Assembly: GCA_910579335.1 (NCBI GenBank)
Contig: CAJTUQ010000014.1
Span: forward strand, 3,472 to 38,060
DNA: 34,589 nucleotides
Source of the DNA: an uncultured Dorea sp.
Lineage (GTDB): Bacteria > Bacillota > Clostridia > Lachnospirales > Lachnospiraceae
Direction of reading: 5' to 3'
The notes under the pieces are model-generated. The model did no database searches, was not told the DNA's origin, and saw only the letters and a program-made list of their open reading frames with translations. Each line of letters starts with the position of its first letter. Within the stretch, counting starts at the first letter, position 1. The translations under genes were made by a program, and so were the position numbers. Shown here piece after piece: positions 23,459 to 31,230 of this stretch.

Positions 23459-23485
23459 AGACATATTCAGAAGAATGAGTCTTTT
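23459..23485 (+). terminator. weak terminator-like hairpin between the biotin carrier and oadB genes
   Basis: AGACATATTC at 23459-23468 and GAATGAGTCT at 23473-23482 pair with one mismatch and one G-U around an AGAA loop, followed by a short T run. It may act as a leaky attenuator or RNA-processing barrier inside the operon. Confidence 0.35.
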
Positions 23486-23512
23486 GAAATGAACACGACT
23501 GGAGGTTAAAAA

Positions 23513-24664
23513 ATGGAATATATAACAACGACATTAGGAAACCTCATACAGCAGACAGCCTTCCTCAATCTTTCTGTGGGAAATCTGATTATGATTGCTG
23601 TTGCATGTTTTTTCCTATATTTAGCAATTCGACATGGGTTCGAACCGTTGCTTCTCGTTCCGATTGCTTTTGGCATGCTGCTCGTTAATATTTATCCGGA
23701 TATTATGATGCATGCGGACGAATCAGCCAACGGGGTGGGCGGTCTTTTGTACTATTTTTACGTACTGGATGAATGGGCAATCCTGCCGTCGCTCATTTTT
23801 ATGGGTGTCGGGGCGATGACGGATTTTGGTCCGCTTATTGCAAATCCGAAGAGCTTTCTTTTAGGGGCGGCGGCCCAGTTTGGTATTTTTACGGCTTATC
23901 TGGGAGCGATGGCGATGGGATTTTCAGATAAGGCGGCAGCGGCGGTTTCCATTATCGGAGGAGCGGACGGCCCTACGTCCATCTTCCTTGCCGGAAAGCT
24001 GCAGCAGACGGCGATTATGGGGCCGATTGCGGTGGCGGCTTATTCGTATATGGCGCTTGTTCCGGTTATCCAGCCGCCGATTATGAAATTATTTACGACG
24101 GAGAAGGAAAGAAAGATTAAGATGGAGCAGCTTCGTCCGGTGTCTAAGCTTGAGAGGATTCTGTTCCCGATTATCGTTACGATCGTAGTATGTATGATCC
24201 TTCCGACGACGGCGCCGCTTGTAGGTATGCTGATGCTTGGAAATCTGTTCCGGGAGTGCGGTGTTGTTAGGCAGCTTACGGAGACGGCGTCCAATGCGCT
24301 GATGTATATCGTGGTAATCCTTCTCGGAACATCCGTCGGTGCGACCACAAGTGCGGAGGCGTTCTTAAACTGGGATACGATTAAAATCGTAGTTTTGGGA
24401 TTGGTGGCATTTGCAGTCGGTACGGCGGCAGGCGTGCTTTTTGGCAAGCTTATGTGTATAGCTACGCATGGAAAGGTGAACCCGCTGATTGGTTCTGCGG
24501 GCGTGTCCGCGGTTCCGATGGCGGCCAGGGTATCCCAGAAGGTGGGCGCGGAGGCGGATCCGACGAATTTCCTTCTGATGCATGCGATGGGGCCGAACGT
24601 TGCGGGAGTTATCGGTACGGCGGTAGCGGCCGGTACGTTTATGGCAATTTTTGGCGTTATGTAA
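23513..24664 (+). CDS. oadB: Na+-translocating decarboxylase beta subunit
   Basis: This 383-residue integral membrane subunit decarboxylates carboxybiotin and exports Na+. It has about 9-11 hydrophobic segments. The key signature IIGGADGPTSIFLA contains Asp152, equivalent by motif to the essential Asp203 of Klebsiella OadB. Near the C-terminus, NPLIGSAGVSAVPMAARVSQKVG and FLLMHAMGPNVAGVIGTAVAAG are the conserved region VIII and following helix. The length is within the range of the shorter OadB/MmdB/GcdB proteins. GGAGG at 23501-23505 precedes the ATG. The same pump serves oxaloacetate, methylmalonyl-CoA, malonate and glutaconyl-CoA decarboxylases, so it does not define the substrate. Confidence 0.94.
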   Translation: MEYITTTLGNLIQQTAFLNLSVGNLIMIAVACFFLYLAIRHGFEPLLLVPIAFGMLLVNIYPDIMMHADESANGVGGLLYYFYVLDEWAILPSLIFMGVGAMTDFGPLIANPKSFLLGAAAQFGIFTAYLGAMAMGFSDKAAAAVSIIGGADGPTSIFLAGKLQQTAIMGPIAVAAYSYMALVPVIQPPIMKLFTTEKERKIKMEQLRPVSKLERILFPIIVTIVVCMILPTTAPLVGMLMLGNLFRECGVVRQLTETASNALMYIVVILLGTSVGATTSAEAFLNWDTIKIVVLGLVAFAVGTAAGVLFGKLMCIATHGKVNPLIGSAGVSAVPMAARVSQKVGAEADPTNFLLMHAMGPNVAGVIGTAVAAGTFMAIFGVM

Positions 24665-24695
24665 ATATGGAATCATATATTTTGGAGGATATAAA

Positions 24696-26111
24696 ATGGC
24701 AGGAATAGAAAAAAAACCAATTAAGATTACAGAGACAATCTTGCGTGACGCTCATCAATCCCTCATTGCGACACGTATGACGACGGAACAGATGCTTCCG
24801 ATCGTTGACAAGATGGATAAAGTGGGCTACCATTCGGTAGAGTGCTGGGGCGGCGCTACTTTTGACGCTTCCCTCCGTTTCCTGAAGGAAGACCCGTGGG
24901 AGAGGCTGCGCAAGTTCCGTGACGGGTTTAAGAACACAAAGCTTCAGATGCTGTTCCGCGGACAGAATATTCTTGGATACCGCCCGTATGCAGATGACGT
25001 TGTGGAATATTTTGTGCAGAAGTCCGTTGCAAACGGCATAGATATCATCCGTATTTTTGACTGCCTTAACGATTTGCGCAACCTGCAGACTGCGGTTACG
25101 GCGGCAAACAAGGAAAAGGCGGATGCGCAGGTGGCGCTTTCCTACACTCTTGGAGACGCCTACACGATGGAATACTGGGTAGACATTGCCAAAAGGATTG
25201 AGGACATGGGTGCAAACTCTATCTGTATCAAGGATATGGCCGGTCTATTGGTTCCTTATAAGGCTACGGAGCTTATCGGCGCATTAAAGGATGCGGTAAG
25301 CCTTCCGATTCAGCTCCACACCCACTATACTTCAGGCGTTGCGTCTATGACCTATCTGAAGGCAGTTGAGGCCGGAGTGGATGTGATTGATACGGCGATG
25401 TCGCCGTTTGCCCTGGGAACGAGCCAGCCGGCAACAGAGGTCATGGTTGAGACCTTCAAGGGCACGCCGTATGATACGGGCTTTGACCAGAACCTTCTTG
25501 CGGAGATCGCCGACTACTTCCGTCCGATCCGTGACGAGGCGCTGGAGAGCGGTCTTTTGAATCCTAAGAATATGGGAGTAAATATTAAGACGCTGCTTTA
25601 TCAGGTGCCGGGAGGCATGCTTTCCAACCTGACATCCCAGCTGAAAGAGCAGAATGCCGAGGATAAATATTACGACGTTCTTGAAGAGGTGCCGAAGGTA
25701 CGTAAAGACTTGGGCGAGCCGCCGCTTGTCACACCTTCTTCACAGATTGTAGGTACGCAGGCAGTATTTAACGTGCTCATGGGCGAGCGCTATAAGATGG
25801 CGACAAAAGAGACGAAAGACGTCCTGAGCGGGAAATACGGGGCGACCGTAAAGCCGTTTGACGAGGAGGTAAGAAAGAAGGTTCTCGGTGAGGATGCGGA
25901 AATCATTACCTGCCGTCCGGCTGACTTGATTGCGGACGAGCTTGATACATTGAGAAACGAGATGTCACAGTGGAGCCAGCAGGATGAGGACGTATTATCT
26001 TATGCACTGTTCCCGCAGGTAGCTACAGACTTCTTTAAGTACCGTGAGGCGCAGCAGACGAAGATTGACCAGAACGTCGCGGACACAGAGAACGGGAGTT
26101 ATCCTGTGTAA
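24696..26111 (+). CDS. oxaloacetate decarboxylase alpha / pyruvate carboxylase subunit B-like carboxyltransferase (5S-like, no biotin domain)
   Basis: This 471-residue subunit transfers a carboxyl group between oxaloacetate and biotin, giving pyruvate. Metal-site residues are complete: Asp18 in TILRDAHQS, the carbamylated Lys179 in CIKDMAGLL, and His208 and His210 in IQLHTHYTSG. A conserved carboxylase domain follows (GGMLSNLTSQLKEQ, SSQIVGTQAVFNVL). It stops where classical OadA (about 590 residues) continues into a linker and biotin domain. It is thus built like transcarboxylase 5S and depends on the separate carrier at 23080. GGAGG at 24684-24688 sets the ATG at 24696; an in-frame ATG at 24651 overlaps oadB and lacks such a site. 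It is last in the operon, before a strong terminator. Confidence 0.94.
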   Translation: MAGIEKKPIKITETILRDAHQSLIATRMTTEQMLPIVDKMDKVGYHSVECWGGATFDASLRFLKEDPWERLRKFRDGFKNTKLQMLFRGQNILGYRPYADDVVEYFVQKSVANGIDIIRIFDCLNDLRNLQTAVTAANKEKADAQVALSYTLGDAYTMEYWVDIAKRIEDMGANSICIKDMAGLLVPYKATELIGALKDAVSLPIQLHTHYTSGVASMTYLKAVEAGVDVIDTAMSPFALGTSQPATEVMVETFKGTPYDTGFDQNLLAEIADYFRPIRDEALESGLLNPKNMGVNIKTLLYQVPGGMLSNLTSQLKEQNAEDKYYDVLEEVPKVRKDLGEPPLVTPSSQIVGTQAVFNVLMGERYKMATKETKDVLSGKYGATVKPFDEEVRKKVLGEDAEIITCRPADLIADELDTLRNEMSQWSQQDEDVLSYALFPQVATDFFKYREAQQTKIDQNVADTENGSYPV

Positions 26112-26122
26112 ATGAAGAGAAC

Positions 26123-26161
26123 AAACCGGAGTGCAGGAGAAGCTTGTATTCCGGTTTTTTT
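26123..26161 (+). terminator. Rho-independent terminator of the decarboxylase operon
   Basis: AAACCGGA at 26123-26130 pairs with TCCGGTTT at 26150-26157, with further inner pairs including two G-U. A run of seven T residues follows. Confidence 0.88.
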
Positions 26162-26188
26162 GCTTTGTGCGGCTGTGATTTACGGGTA

Positions 26189-26217
26189 TTGAATAATCAG
26201 GTGTTTTCCTTTATAAT
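26189..26217 (+). promoter_or_regulatory. sigma-A promoter of the rpiR-cmk-ispH-S1 gene group
   Basis: TTGAAT at 26189-26194 and a consensus TATAAT at 26212-26217 are 17 bases apart. The expected start near 26224 makes the in-frame GTG at 26226 nearly leaderless and favours the ATG at 26253 for the regulator. Confidence 0.75.
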
Positions 26218-26252
26218 AATTAGATGTGGAATTGAAAGGGACGGATGATACG

Positions 26253-27185
26253 ATGGGGAAAAAGAACGATTTACAGCGTAAACTGGAAGAGGGATACGGC
26301 AGATTCAGCAAGGGTCAGAAGAAGCTTGCTGATTTCATCCGGAATGATTATGATAAAGCCGCATTTCTGACGGCGGCGAAGATGGGAGAGGAAGTGGGCG
26401 TCAGCGAATCTACGGTGGTAAGATTTGCGATGGCGCTCGGTTACGACGGGTATCCAGGCTTTCAGAAAGCGCTTGGCGAGCTGGTCCGGATGAAATTAAA
26501 TTCAATTCAGCGGATGGAGGTTACGTACGGGCGCATCAGCCAGGGGGAGATACTTGCGACCGTGCTCCAGTCGGATATTGAAAAAATCAAGCTGACGCTG
26601 GCGGCTATGAACCATGAGATGTTTGAACTTGCGGTTGAAACGATTCTTGAAGCGAGAAGAGTCTATGTAATCGGTATCAGGAGCTGCGCGCCGCTGGCTA
26701 GTTTTCTGGCTTTCTACCTGAACCCTATCTGTGAGAATGTAACCTTGGTCAATACGAACAGCTCCAGCGAGATTTTTGAGCAGTTAATCAGAGTTGATGA
26801 GAGGGACGTGATTATCGGTATCAGTTTTCCGAGATATTCCATGCGCACTTTAAAGGCTCTGGAATTTGCCAGCAACAGGAAGGCAAAAGTGATTACGCTT
26901 ACAGACAGCATCCATTCCCCTATGACGCTGTATTCCTCCTGCAACTTGATTGCAAGGAGCGATATGGCTTCTATCGTAGATTCCCTTGTCGCACCGCTCA
27001 GTGTGGTAAATGCGCTTGTTGTAGCGCTTTGCATGAAAAAACAGGACGAAGTCATCAAGACGCTTGAAACGCTGGAGGATATTTGGGACGAATATCAAGT
27101 TTACAGTAAGGATGAACTAAATATGCTGGGAAACAAGGTGGAGCTTACAGAGCCCTGGGAAAGCAGTGTGAGTGAGGATGAGTAA
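26253..27185 (+). CDS. RpiR/MurR-family transcriptional regulator
   Basis: This 310-residue regulator has an N-terminal helix-turn-helix of the RpiR type (FSKGQKKLADFI, MGEEVGVSESTVVRFAMALGYDGYPGF; about residues 17-70) and a C-terminal SIS domain (about 120-270: VYVIGIRSCAPLASFLAFYL, NTNSSSEIFEQL, IIGISFPRYSMRTLKAL) that normally senses phosphosugars. GAAAGGG at 26234-26240 is the likely ribosome binding site. Its end overlaps the next gene by 8 bases (ATGAGTAA). That ties it to a group of housekeeping genes rather than to a sugar operon, so its regulon is not evident. Confidence 0.9.
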   Translation: MGKKNDLQRKLEEGYGRFSKGQKKLADFIRNDYDKAAFLTAAKMGEEVGVSESTVVRFAMALGYDGYPGFQKALGELVRMKLNSIQRMEVTYGRISQGEILATVLQSDIEKIKLTLAAMNHEMFELAVETILEARRVYVIGIRSCAPLASFLAFYLNPICENVTLVNTNSSSEIFEQLIRVDERDVIIGISFPRYSMRTLKALEFASNRKAKVITLTDSIHSPMTLYSSCNLIARSDMASIVDSLVAPLSVVNALVVALCMKKQDEVIKTLETLEDIWDEYQVYSKDELNMLGNKVELTEPWESSVSEDE

Positions 27186-28407
27186 GGTATTGGTTGCGGG
27201 CGGCGGCGCCGCAGGCATGTTTGCGGCTATTGCGGCGGCGGAAAACGGAAACGAAGTGTTCCTTTATGAGAAGAACGAAAAGCTTGGGAAGAAGCTGTTT
27301 ATCACAGGGAAAGGGAGATGCAATCTCACGAATGACTGTGATGCGGATACATTTTTCGCATCCGTAGTCAGTAATCCCAGGTTTTTATACAGCAGCTTCT
27401 TCGGCTGTACGAATCAGGACGTTATCGATTTTTTCGAGAGAGCGGGCGTCAGGGTGAAGACAGAGCGGGGAGGCAGGGTCTTCCCGGCATCCGACCATTC
27501 TTCGGATGTGATACGCGGGCTGGAACGGGAGATGCAAAGACTTGGCGTAAAGTATAAGCTTCATGCAGAGGTGAAGTCTCTGGAGGTGGAAGACGGAAAA
27601 TTCAAAAAGCTTATTTTTTCCGACAAAAGTGTGGTGCGGGGAGACTGCTGCATCGTGGCGACGGGAGGGCTGTCCTACAGTACGACAGGCTCTACCGGGG
27701 ATGGGTACCGTTTTGCAAAAGAAGCGGGCCATACGGTGAAGACCTGTATCCCGGCCCTGGTTCCGATTGAGGCGAAAGAAGCGTGGGTCAGCAGACTTCA
27801 GGGGCTGTCCCTGCGCAATGTAAAGGTTACGGTGAGAGACGAAAAGAAGACGGTTTACGAGGAACTGGGAGAGATGCTGTTTACCCACTACGGGGTCAGC
27901 GGCCCTCTTTTGCTTACGGCGAGCAGCTATGTGGGCAGGAAACTTGTGGAAAAAGAACTGGCGCTGGAGATTGACTTAAAGCCGGCGCTTGATGAGGAAA
28001 CGCTTCATAGGAGGCTTATCCGGGATTTTGAAGAAAATAAAAACAAGCAGTTTAAAAATTCGGTTGGCAAATTATTCCCTGCAAAACTGATTCCGGTTAT
28101 GATAGAATTAAGCGGGATTCCTCCGGAGAAAAAGGTGAATCTGATTTCAAAGGAAGAGAGGGGCAGATTTGTCCGTCTGATAAAGCATTTTACAGTGACG
28201 CTTACGCAGCTTAGAGATTATAATGAGGCAATTATTACGAAAGGCGGTATCAGTACGAAGGAAATCAACCCGAAAACGATGGAATCAAAGCTTGTGAAAG
28301 GCGTTTATTTTGCGGGGGAAGTGCTGGACCTTGATGCGCTGACAGGCGGTTTTAACCTGCAGATTGCCTGGTCTACAGGGTATGCGGCCGGAAAAAGTAT
28401 TGTGTAA
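27178..28407 (+). CDS. HI0933/BaiN-family NAD(P)/FAD-dependent oxidoreductase
   Basis: This 409-residue flavoprotein starts with the FAD-binding fold VLVAGGGAAGMFAAIAAAENG and the family block KLGKKLFITGKGRCNLTND. It carries VATGGLSYSTTGSTGDGY in the middle and ends with GGISTKEINPKTMES and FAGEVLDLDALTGGFNLQIAWSTGYAAG. The family (HI0933, YhiN) is widespread and mostly uncharacterised. A member called BaiN in Clostridium scindens was reported to reduce bile-acid intermediates, but that cannot be transferred here from sequence alone. It overlaps the regulator gene by 8 bases and is followed 39 bases later by cmk. Confidence 0.9.
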   Translation: MSKVLVAGGGAAGMFAAIAAAENGNEVFLYEKNEKLGKKLFITGKGRCNLTNDCDADTFFASVVSNPRFLYSSFFGCTNQDVIDFFERAGVRVKTERGGRVFPASDHSSDVIRGLEREMQRLGVKYKLHAEVKSLEVEDGKFKKLIFSDKSVVRGDCCIVATGGLSYSTTGSTGDGYRFAKEAGHTVKTCIPALVPIEAKEAWVSRLQGLSLRNVKVTVRDEKKTVYEELGEMLFTHYGVSGPLLLTASSYVGRKLVEKELALEIDLKPALDEETLHRRLIRDFEENKNKQFKNSVGKLFPAKLIPVMIELSGIPPEKKVNLISKEERGRFVRLIKHFTVTLTQLRDYNEAIITKGGISTKEINPKTMESKLVKGVYFAGEVLDLDALTGGFNLQIAWSTGYAAGKSIV

Positions 28408-28446
28408 AAGATGAGTTGTAAGAATAAAAAGCGGAGGAAGGAAAAG

Positions 28447-29103
28447 ATGGGATACAATGTTGCGATTGACGGGCCGGCGGGAGCCGGGAAAAGCACGATT
28501 GCCAAGCTCGTCGCTAAGGAGAAGGGATTTGTTTATGTTGACACGGGAGCTATGTACAGAGGGCTTGCAGTGCATTTCCTTGACAGGGGGCTAAGGCCTG
28601 AGGAGACGGATAAAATAATCGAGGCTTGTGGCGACGCGCAGGTTACGATTAAATATGAAGAAGGAATCCAGCAGGTATATTTGAACGGAACAAATATCAC
28701 GGCAAGGCTCAGGGATGAGGAGGTCGGGAATATGGCTTCCAAAAGCTCGCCGATACCCCAGGTGCGCGAAAAGCTTTTAGAGCTCCAGCAGGGGCTTGCC
28801 AGAGAACAGGATGTTATCATGGACGGCAGGGATATCGGAACGTGCGTGCTTCCGAACGCCGATGTAAAGGTGTACCTTACCGCAAGCGTGGAGACAAGGG
28901 CGAAGCGGCGTTATGACGAACTTGTGGAAAAAGGAATCTCCTGCAGTCTGGATGAGATTGCAAAGGATATCAAGGAGCGCGATGAACGGGATATGACGCG
29001 GGATACCGCTCCGCTTAAGCAGGCCGGGGACGCGGTGCTGATAGATAGCTCCTGCATGTCGGTGAAAGAAGTCGTTGAGGCGATTTTGGCTCTGTGCAGA
29101 TAA
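28447..29103 (+). CDS. cmk: cytidylate kinase
   Basis: This 218-residue kinase phosphorylates CMP and dCMP using ATP, an essential step in pyrimidine nucleotide supply. The P-loop is AIDGPAGAGKSTIAK, followed by VDTGAMYRGLA, the CMP-site segment MDGRDIGTCVLPNADVKVYLTA and KERDERDMTRDTAPLKQA. Length and motif order match the short bacterial Cmk type. GGAGGAAGG lies a few bases before the ATG at 28447; an upstream in-frame ATG at 28411 would add 12 lysine-rich residues and has no clear site. It sits between the flavoprotein gene and ispH, with 28 bases to the latter. Confidence 0.95.
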   Translation: MGYNVAIDGPAGAGKSTIAKLVAKEKGFVYVDTGAMYRGLAVHFLDRGLRPEETDKIIEACGDAQVTIKYEEGIQQVYLNGTNITARLRDEEVGNMASKSSPIPQVREKLLELQQGLAREQDVIMDGRDIGTCVLPNADVKVYLTASVETRAKRRYDELVEKGISCSLDEIAKDIKERDERDMTRDTAPLKQAGDAVLIDSSCMSVKEVVEAILALCR

Positions 29104-29131
29104 AATATGTGAAAAATACGGAGGTGCTTTT

Positions 29132-29986
29132 GTGCGGGTTGAGCTTGCGAAGACGGCAGGCTTCTGCTTCGGGGTGAAGCGGGCAGTCGAGACCGTCTAT
29201 AAAGAGATTGAGAAGAAAGACGGCAGAATCTATACTTACGGACCAATCATCCACAATGAAGAGGTGATTAGAGATTTAAAACAGCAGGGAGTGGAGGTTT
29301 TGAACTCTTTGGAAGAATTGAAAGGCCTGACAGAGGGGACTGTTATCATCCGCTCCCACGGTGTGCCGGAATCCGTATGCAGGCTTTTGGAAGAAAAGGG
29401 TATCCGTTATGTGGATGCAACCTGTCCTTTTGTAAAAAAAATACACAAGATCGTCCAAAAAGAGAGCAGGGCGGGTTCGCACATTGTGATTATCGGAAAC
29501 AGCACGCATCCTGAGGTGGCCGGAATCCGCGGATGGGCGGACGCGGAGACGGACGTCATCCAAAATGCAAAGGAAGCATGTGCATTTACACTGGATAATC
29601 CAAAGCAGAAAGTGTGCGTTGTGTCGCAGACGACATTTAGTTACAATAAATTTCAAGAATTAGTTGAAATTATCACAAAAAAGGGTTATGATATAATTGT
29701 TTTAAATACGATTTGTAATGCCACGAAGGAGCGGCAGGAGGAAGCCAGCGGCATTGCTTCAAGGGTGGAAGCCATGATTGTCATCGGCGACAAGAAGAGT
29801 TCCAATACCCAGAAGTTATTTGAAATATGCAGCAATGCATGTGAGAATACGTACTACATACAGACACTTGGCGATTTGAATGTGAATCAATTAAGGTCCG
29901 TGGAATCAGTAGGTATTACAGCAGGGGCATCCACGCCCAACAAAATAATTGAGGAGGTTCAAAATTATGTCAGAATTAACTTTTGA
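29132..29986 (+). CDS. ispH: 4-hydroxy-3-methylbut-2-enyl diphosphate reductase
   Basis: This 284-residue iron-sulfur enzyme makes IPP and DMAPP in the last step of the non-mevalonate isoprenoid pathway. The three cluster cysteines are present: Cys12 in AKTAGFCFGVKRAV, one in VDATCPFVKKIH and one in LNTICNATKERQEE. Substrate-site residues appear in RSHGVPE and STHPEVAGIRGW. The start is a GTG at 29132 with GGAGGTG at 29120-29126; a longer in-frame reading from 29075 overlaps cmk and is rejected. Its end overlaps the S1 gene by 20 bases in another frame. In many clostridia the two are fused into one protein; here they are separate. Confidence 0.94.
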   Translation: MRVELAKTAGFCFGVKRAVETVYKEIEKKDGRIYTYGPIIHNEEVIRDLKQQGVEVLNSLEELKGLTEGTVIIRSHGVPESVCRLLEEKGIRYVDATCPFVKKIHKIVQKESRAGSHIVIIGNSTHPEVAGIRGWADAETDVIQNAKEACAFTLDNPKQKVCVVSQTTFSYNKFQELVEIITKKGYDIIVLNTICNATKERQEEASGIASRVEAMIVIGDKKSSNTQKLFEICSNACENTYYIQTLGDLNVNQLRSVESVGITAGASTPNKIIEEVQNYVRINF

Positions 29987-31046
29987 ACAAATGTTAGACG
30001 AGTCTTTTAAGACTATTAGAAACGGAGAGGTTGTAGATGGTACTGTCATCGACGTTAAACCGGATGAAATCATCTTGAATATAGGCTACAAGGCAGACGG
30101 TATCATCATGAGAAGCGAGTATACAAATGACTCCAGCGCCGATTTGACGACGATGGTTTCTGTCGGCGATCCGTTAACAGTGAAAGTCTTGAAAGTGAAT
30201 GACGGAGAAGGCCAGGTTCTGTTGACTTATAAGAGGCTTGTGGCGGAAAAAGGGAACGAGAGGCTGAAGGAGGCTTACGAGAACCACGAAGTTTTGAAAG
30301 CGCCGGTTGCCCAGATTCTCGGCGGCGGCTTAAGCGTTGTGATTGACGAAGCAAGGGTATTTATACCTGCAAGCCTTGTTTCCGACAGTTATGAGAAGGA
30401 TTTGAGCAAGTATCAGGATCAGGAGATCGAGTTTGTAATCAGTGAGTTTAATCCGAGAAGAAACCGTATTATCGGCGACAGAAGACAGATACTTGTTGCT
30501 GACAGGGCTAAGCTTCAGGTCGGAGACAGTATTGAGGGCACGGTTAAGAACGTGACGGACTTCGGTGCATTTATTGATCTCGGCGGCGTGGACGGACTTC
30601 TCCACATATCCGAGATGTCATGGGGACGCGTTGAGAACCCGAAGAAGGTATTTAAAGTCGGGGAGACCATGAAAGTTCTCATTAAAGATATCAATGACAC
30701 GAAGGTTGCGCTCAGCCTGAAGTTCCCGGAGACGAATCCGTGGGCGAATGCCTCCGAGGATTATGCGGTAGGCAACGTGGTAGAAGGGAAAGTGGCAAGA
30801 ATGACAGACTTCGGCGCATTCGTGGAATTAGCGCCAGGGGTTGACGCTCTGCTTCATGTGTCCCAGATTTCAAGAGCGCATGTAGATAAGCCGTCAGACG
30901 TACTGTCTGTAGGCCAGGTCATTACTGCTAAAATCGTAGATTTGAACGAGGCTGACAGAAAAATCAGTCTGAGTATGAAAGTCTTGGAAGCGCCAGGAAC
31001 GGCTGAGGCGGAAAGTGTGGAAGATGTTGAAGCGGCAGAAGAATAA
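29967..31046 (+). CDS. rpsA: 30S ribosomal protein S1 (four S1 domains)
   Basis: This 359-residue RNA-binding protein consists of four S1 (OB-fold) repeats (about residues 17-86, 104-167, 185-254, 271-340). The last two carry the canonical signatures VTDFGAFIDLGGVDGLLHISEMSW and MTDFGAFVELAPGVDALLHVSQIS (each shown here in part of its repeat). It ends in an acidic tail (ESVEDVEAAEE). E. coli S1 has six domains; the four-domain form is usual in Firmicutes. GAGGAGG at 29951-29957, inside the end of ispH, sets the ATG at 29967. Neighbouring housekeeping genes and the terminator at 31077 mark it as the last gene of the operon. Confidence 0.93.
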   Translation: MSELTFEQMLDESFKTIRNGEVVDGTVIDVKPDEIILNIGYKADGIIMRSEYTNDSSADLTTMVSVGDPLTVKVLKVNDGEGQVLLTYKRLVAEKGNERLKEAYENHEVLKAPVAQILGGGLSVVIDEARVFIPASLVSDSYEKDLSKYQDQEIEFVISEFNPRRNRIIGDRRQILVADRAKLQVGDSIEGTVKNVTDFGAFIDLGGVDGLLHISEMSWGRVENPKKVFKVGETMKVLIKDINDTKVALSLKFPETNPWANASEDYAVGNVVEGKVARMTDFGAFVELAPGVDALLHVSQISRAHVDKPSDVLSVGQVITAKIVDLNEADRKISLSMKVLEAPGTAEAESVEDVEAAEE

Positions 31047-31076
31047 ACCGGATGCCAGTTTAATACACAAAGACAG

Positions 31077-31105
31077 GATAGAGACCTTCTAGGTCTCTAT
31101 CTTTT
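31077..31105 (+). terminator. Rho-independent terminator after the S1 gene
   Basis: GATAGAGACC at 31077-31086 pairs perfectly with GGTCTCTATC at 31092-31101 around a 5-base loop, followed by TTTT. The remaining leader to the rnfC start (31106-31230) is AT-rich, but no promoter with good -35 and -10 boxes could be set. Confidence 0.85.
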
Positions 31106-31230
31106 ATGTGTTAAAATTTCAACGAGATGTTTGTGGAAATATACAAAAAATTGTCTGTATTTACTAGATAAAAGGGACATTTTCTTGTATAGTATATTAA
31201 GAGTTTATTAAAGGAAGGAAGGAAAAAGGG

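Noticed and set aside
31106..31230. A promoter for the rnf genes (TATAGT/TATATT near 31188-31198)
   Set aside because: No acceptable -35 box occurs 16-18 bases upstream of either hexamer, so the promoter could not be placed.
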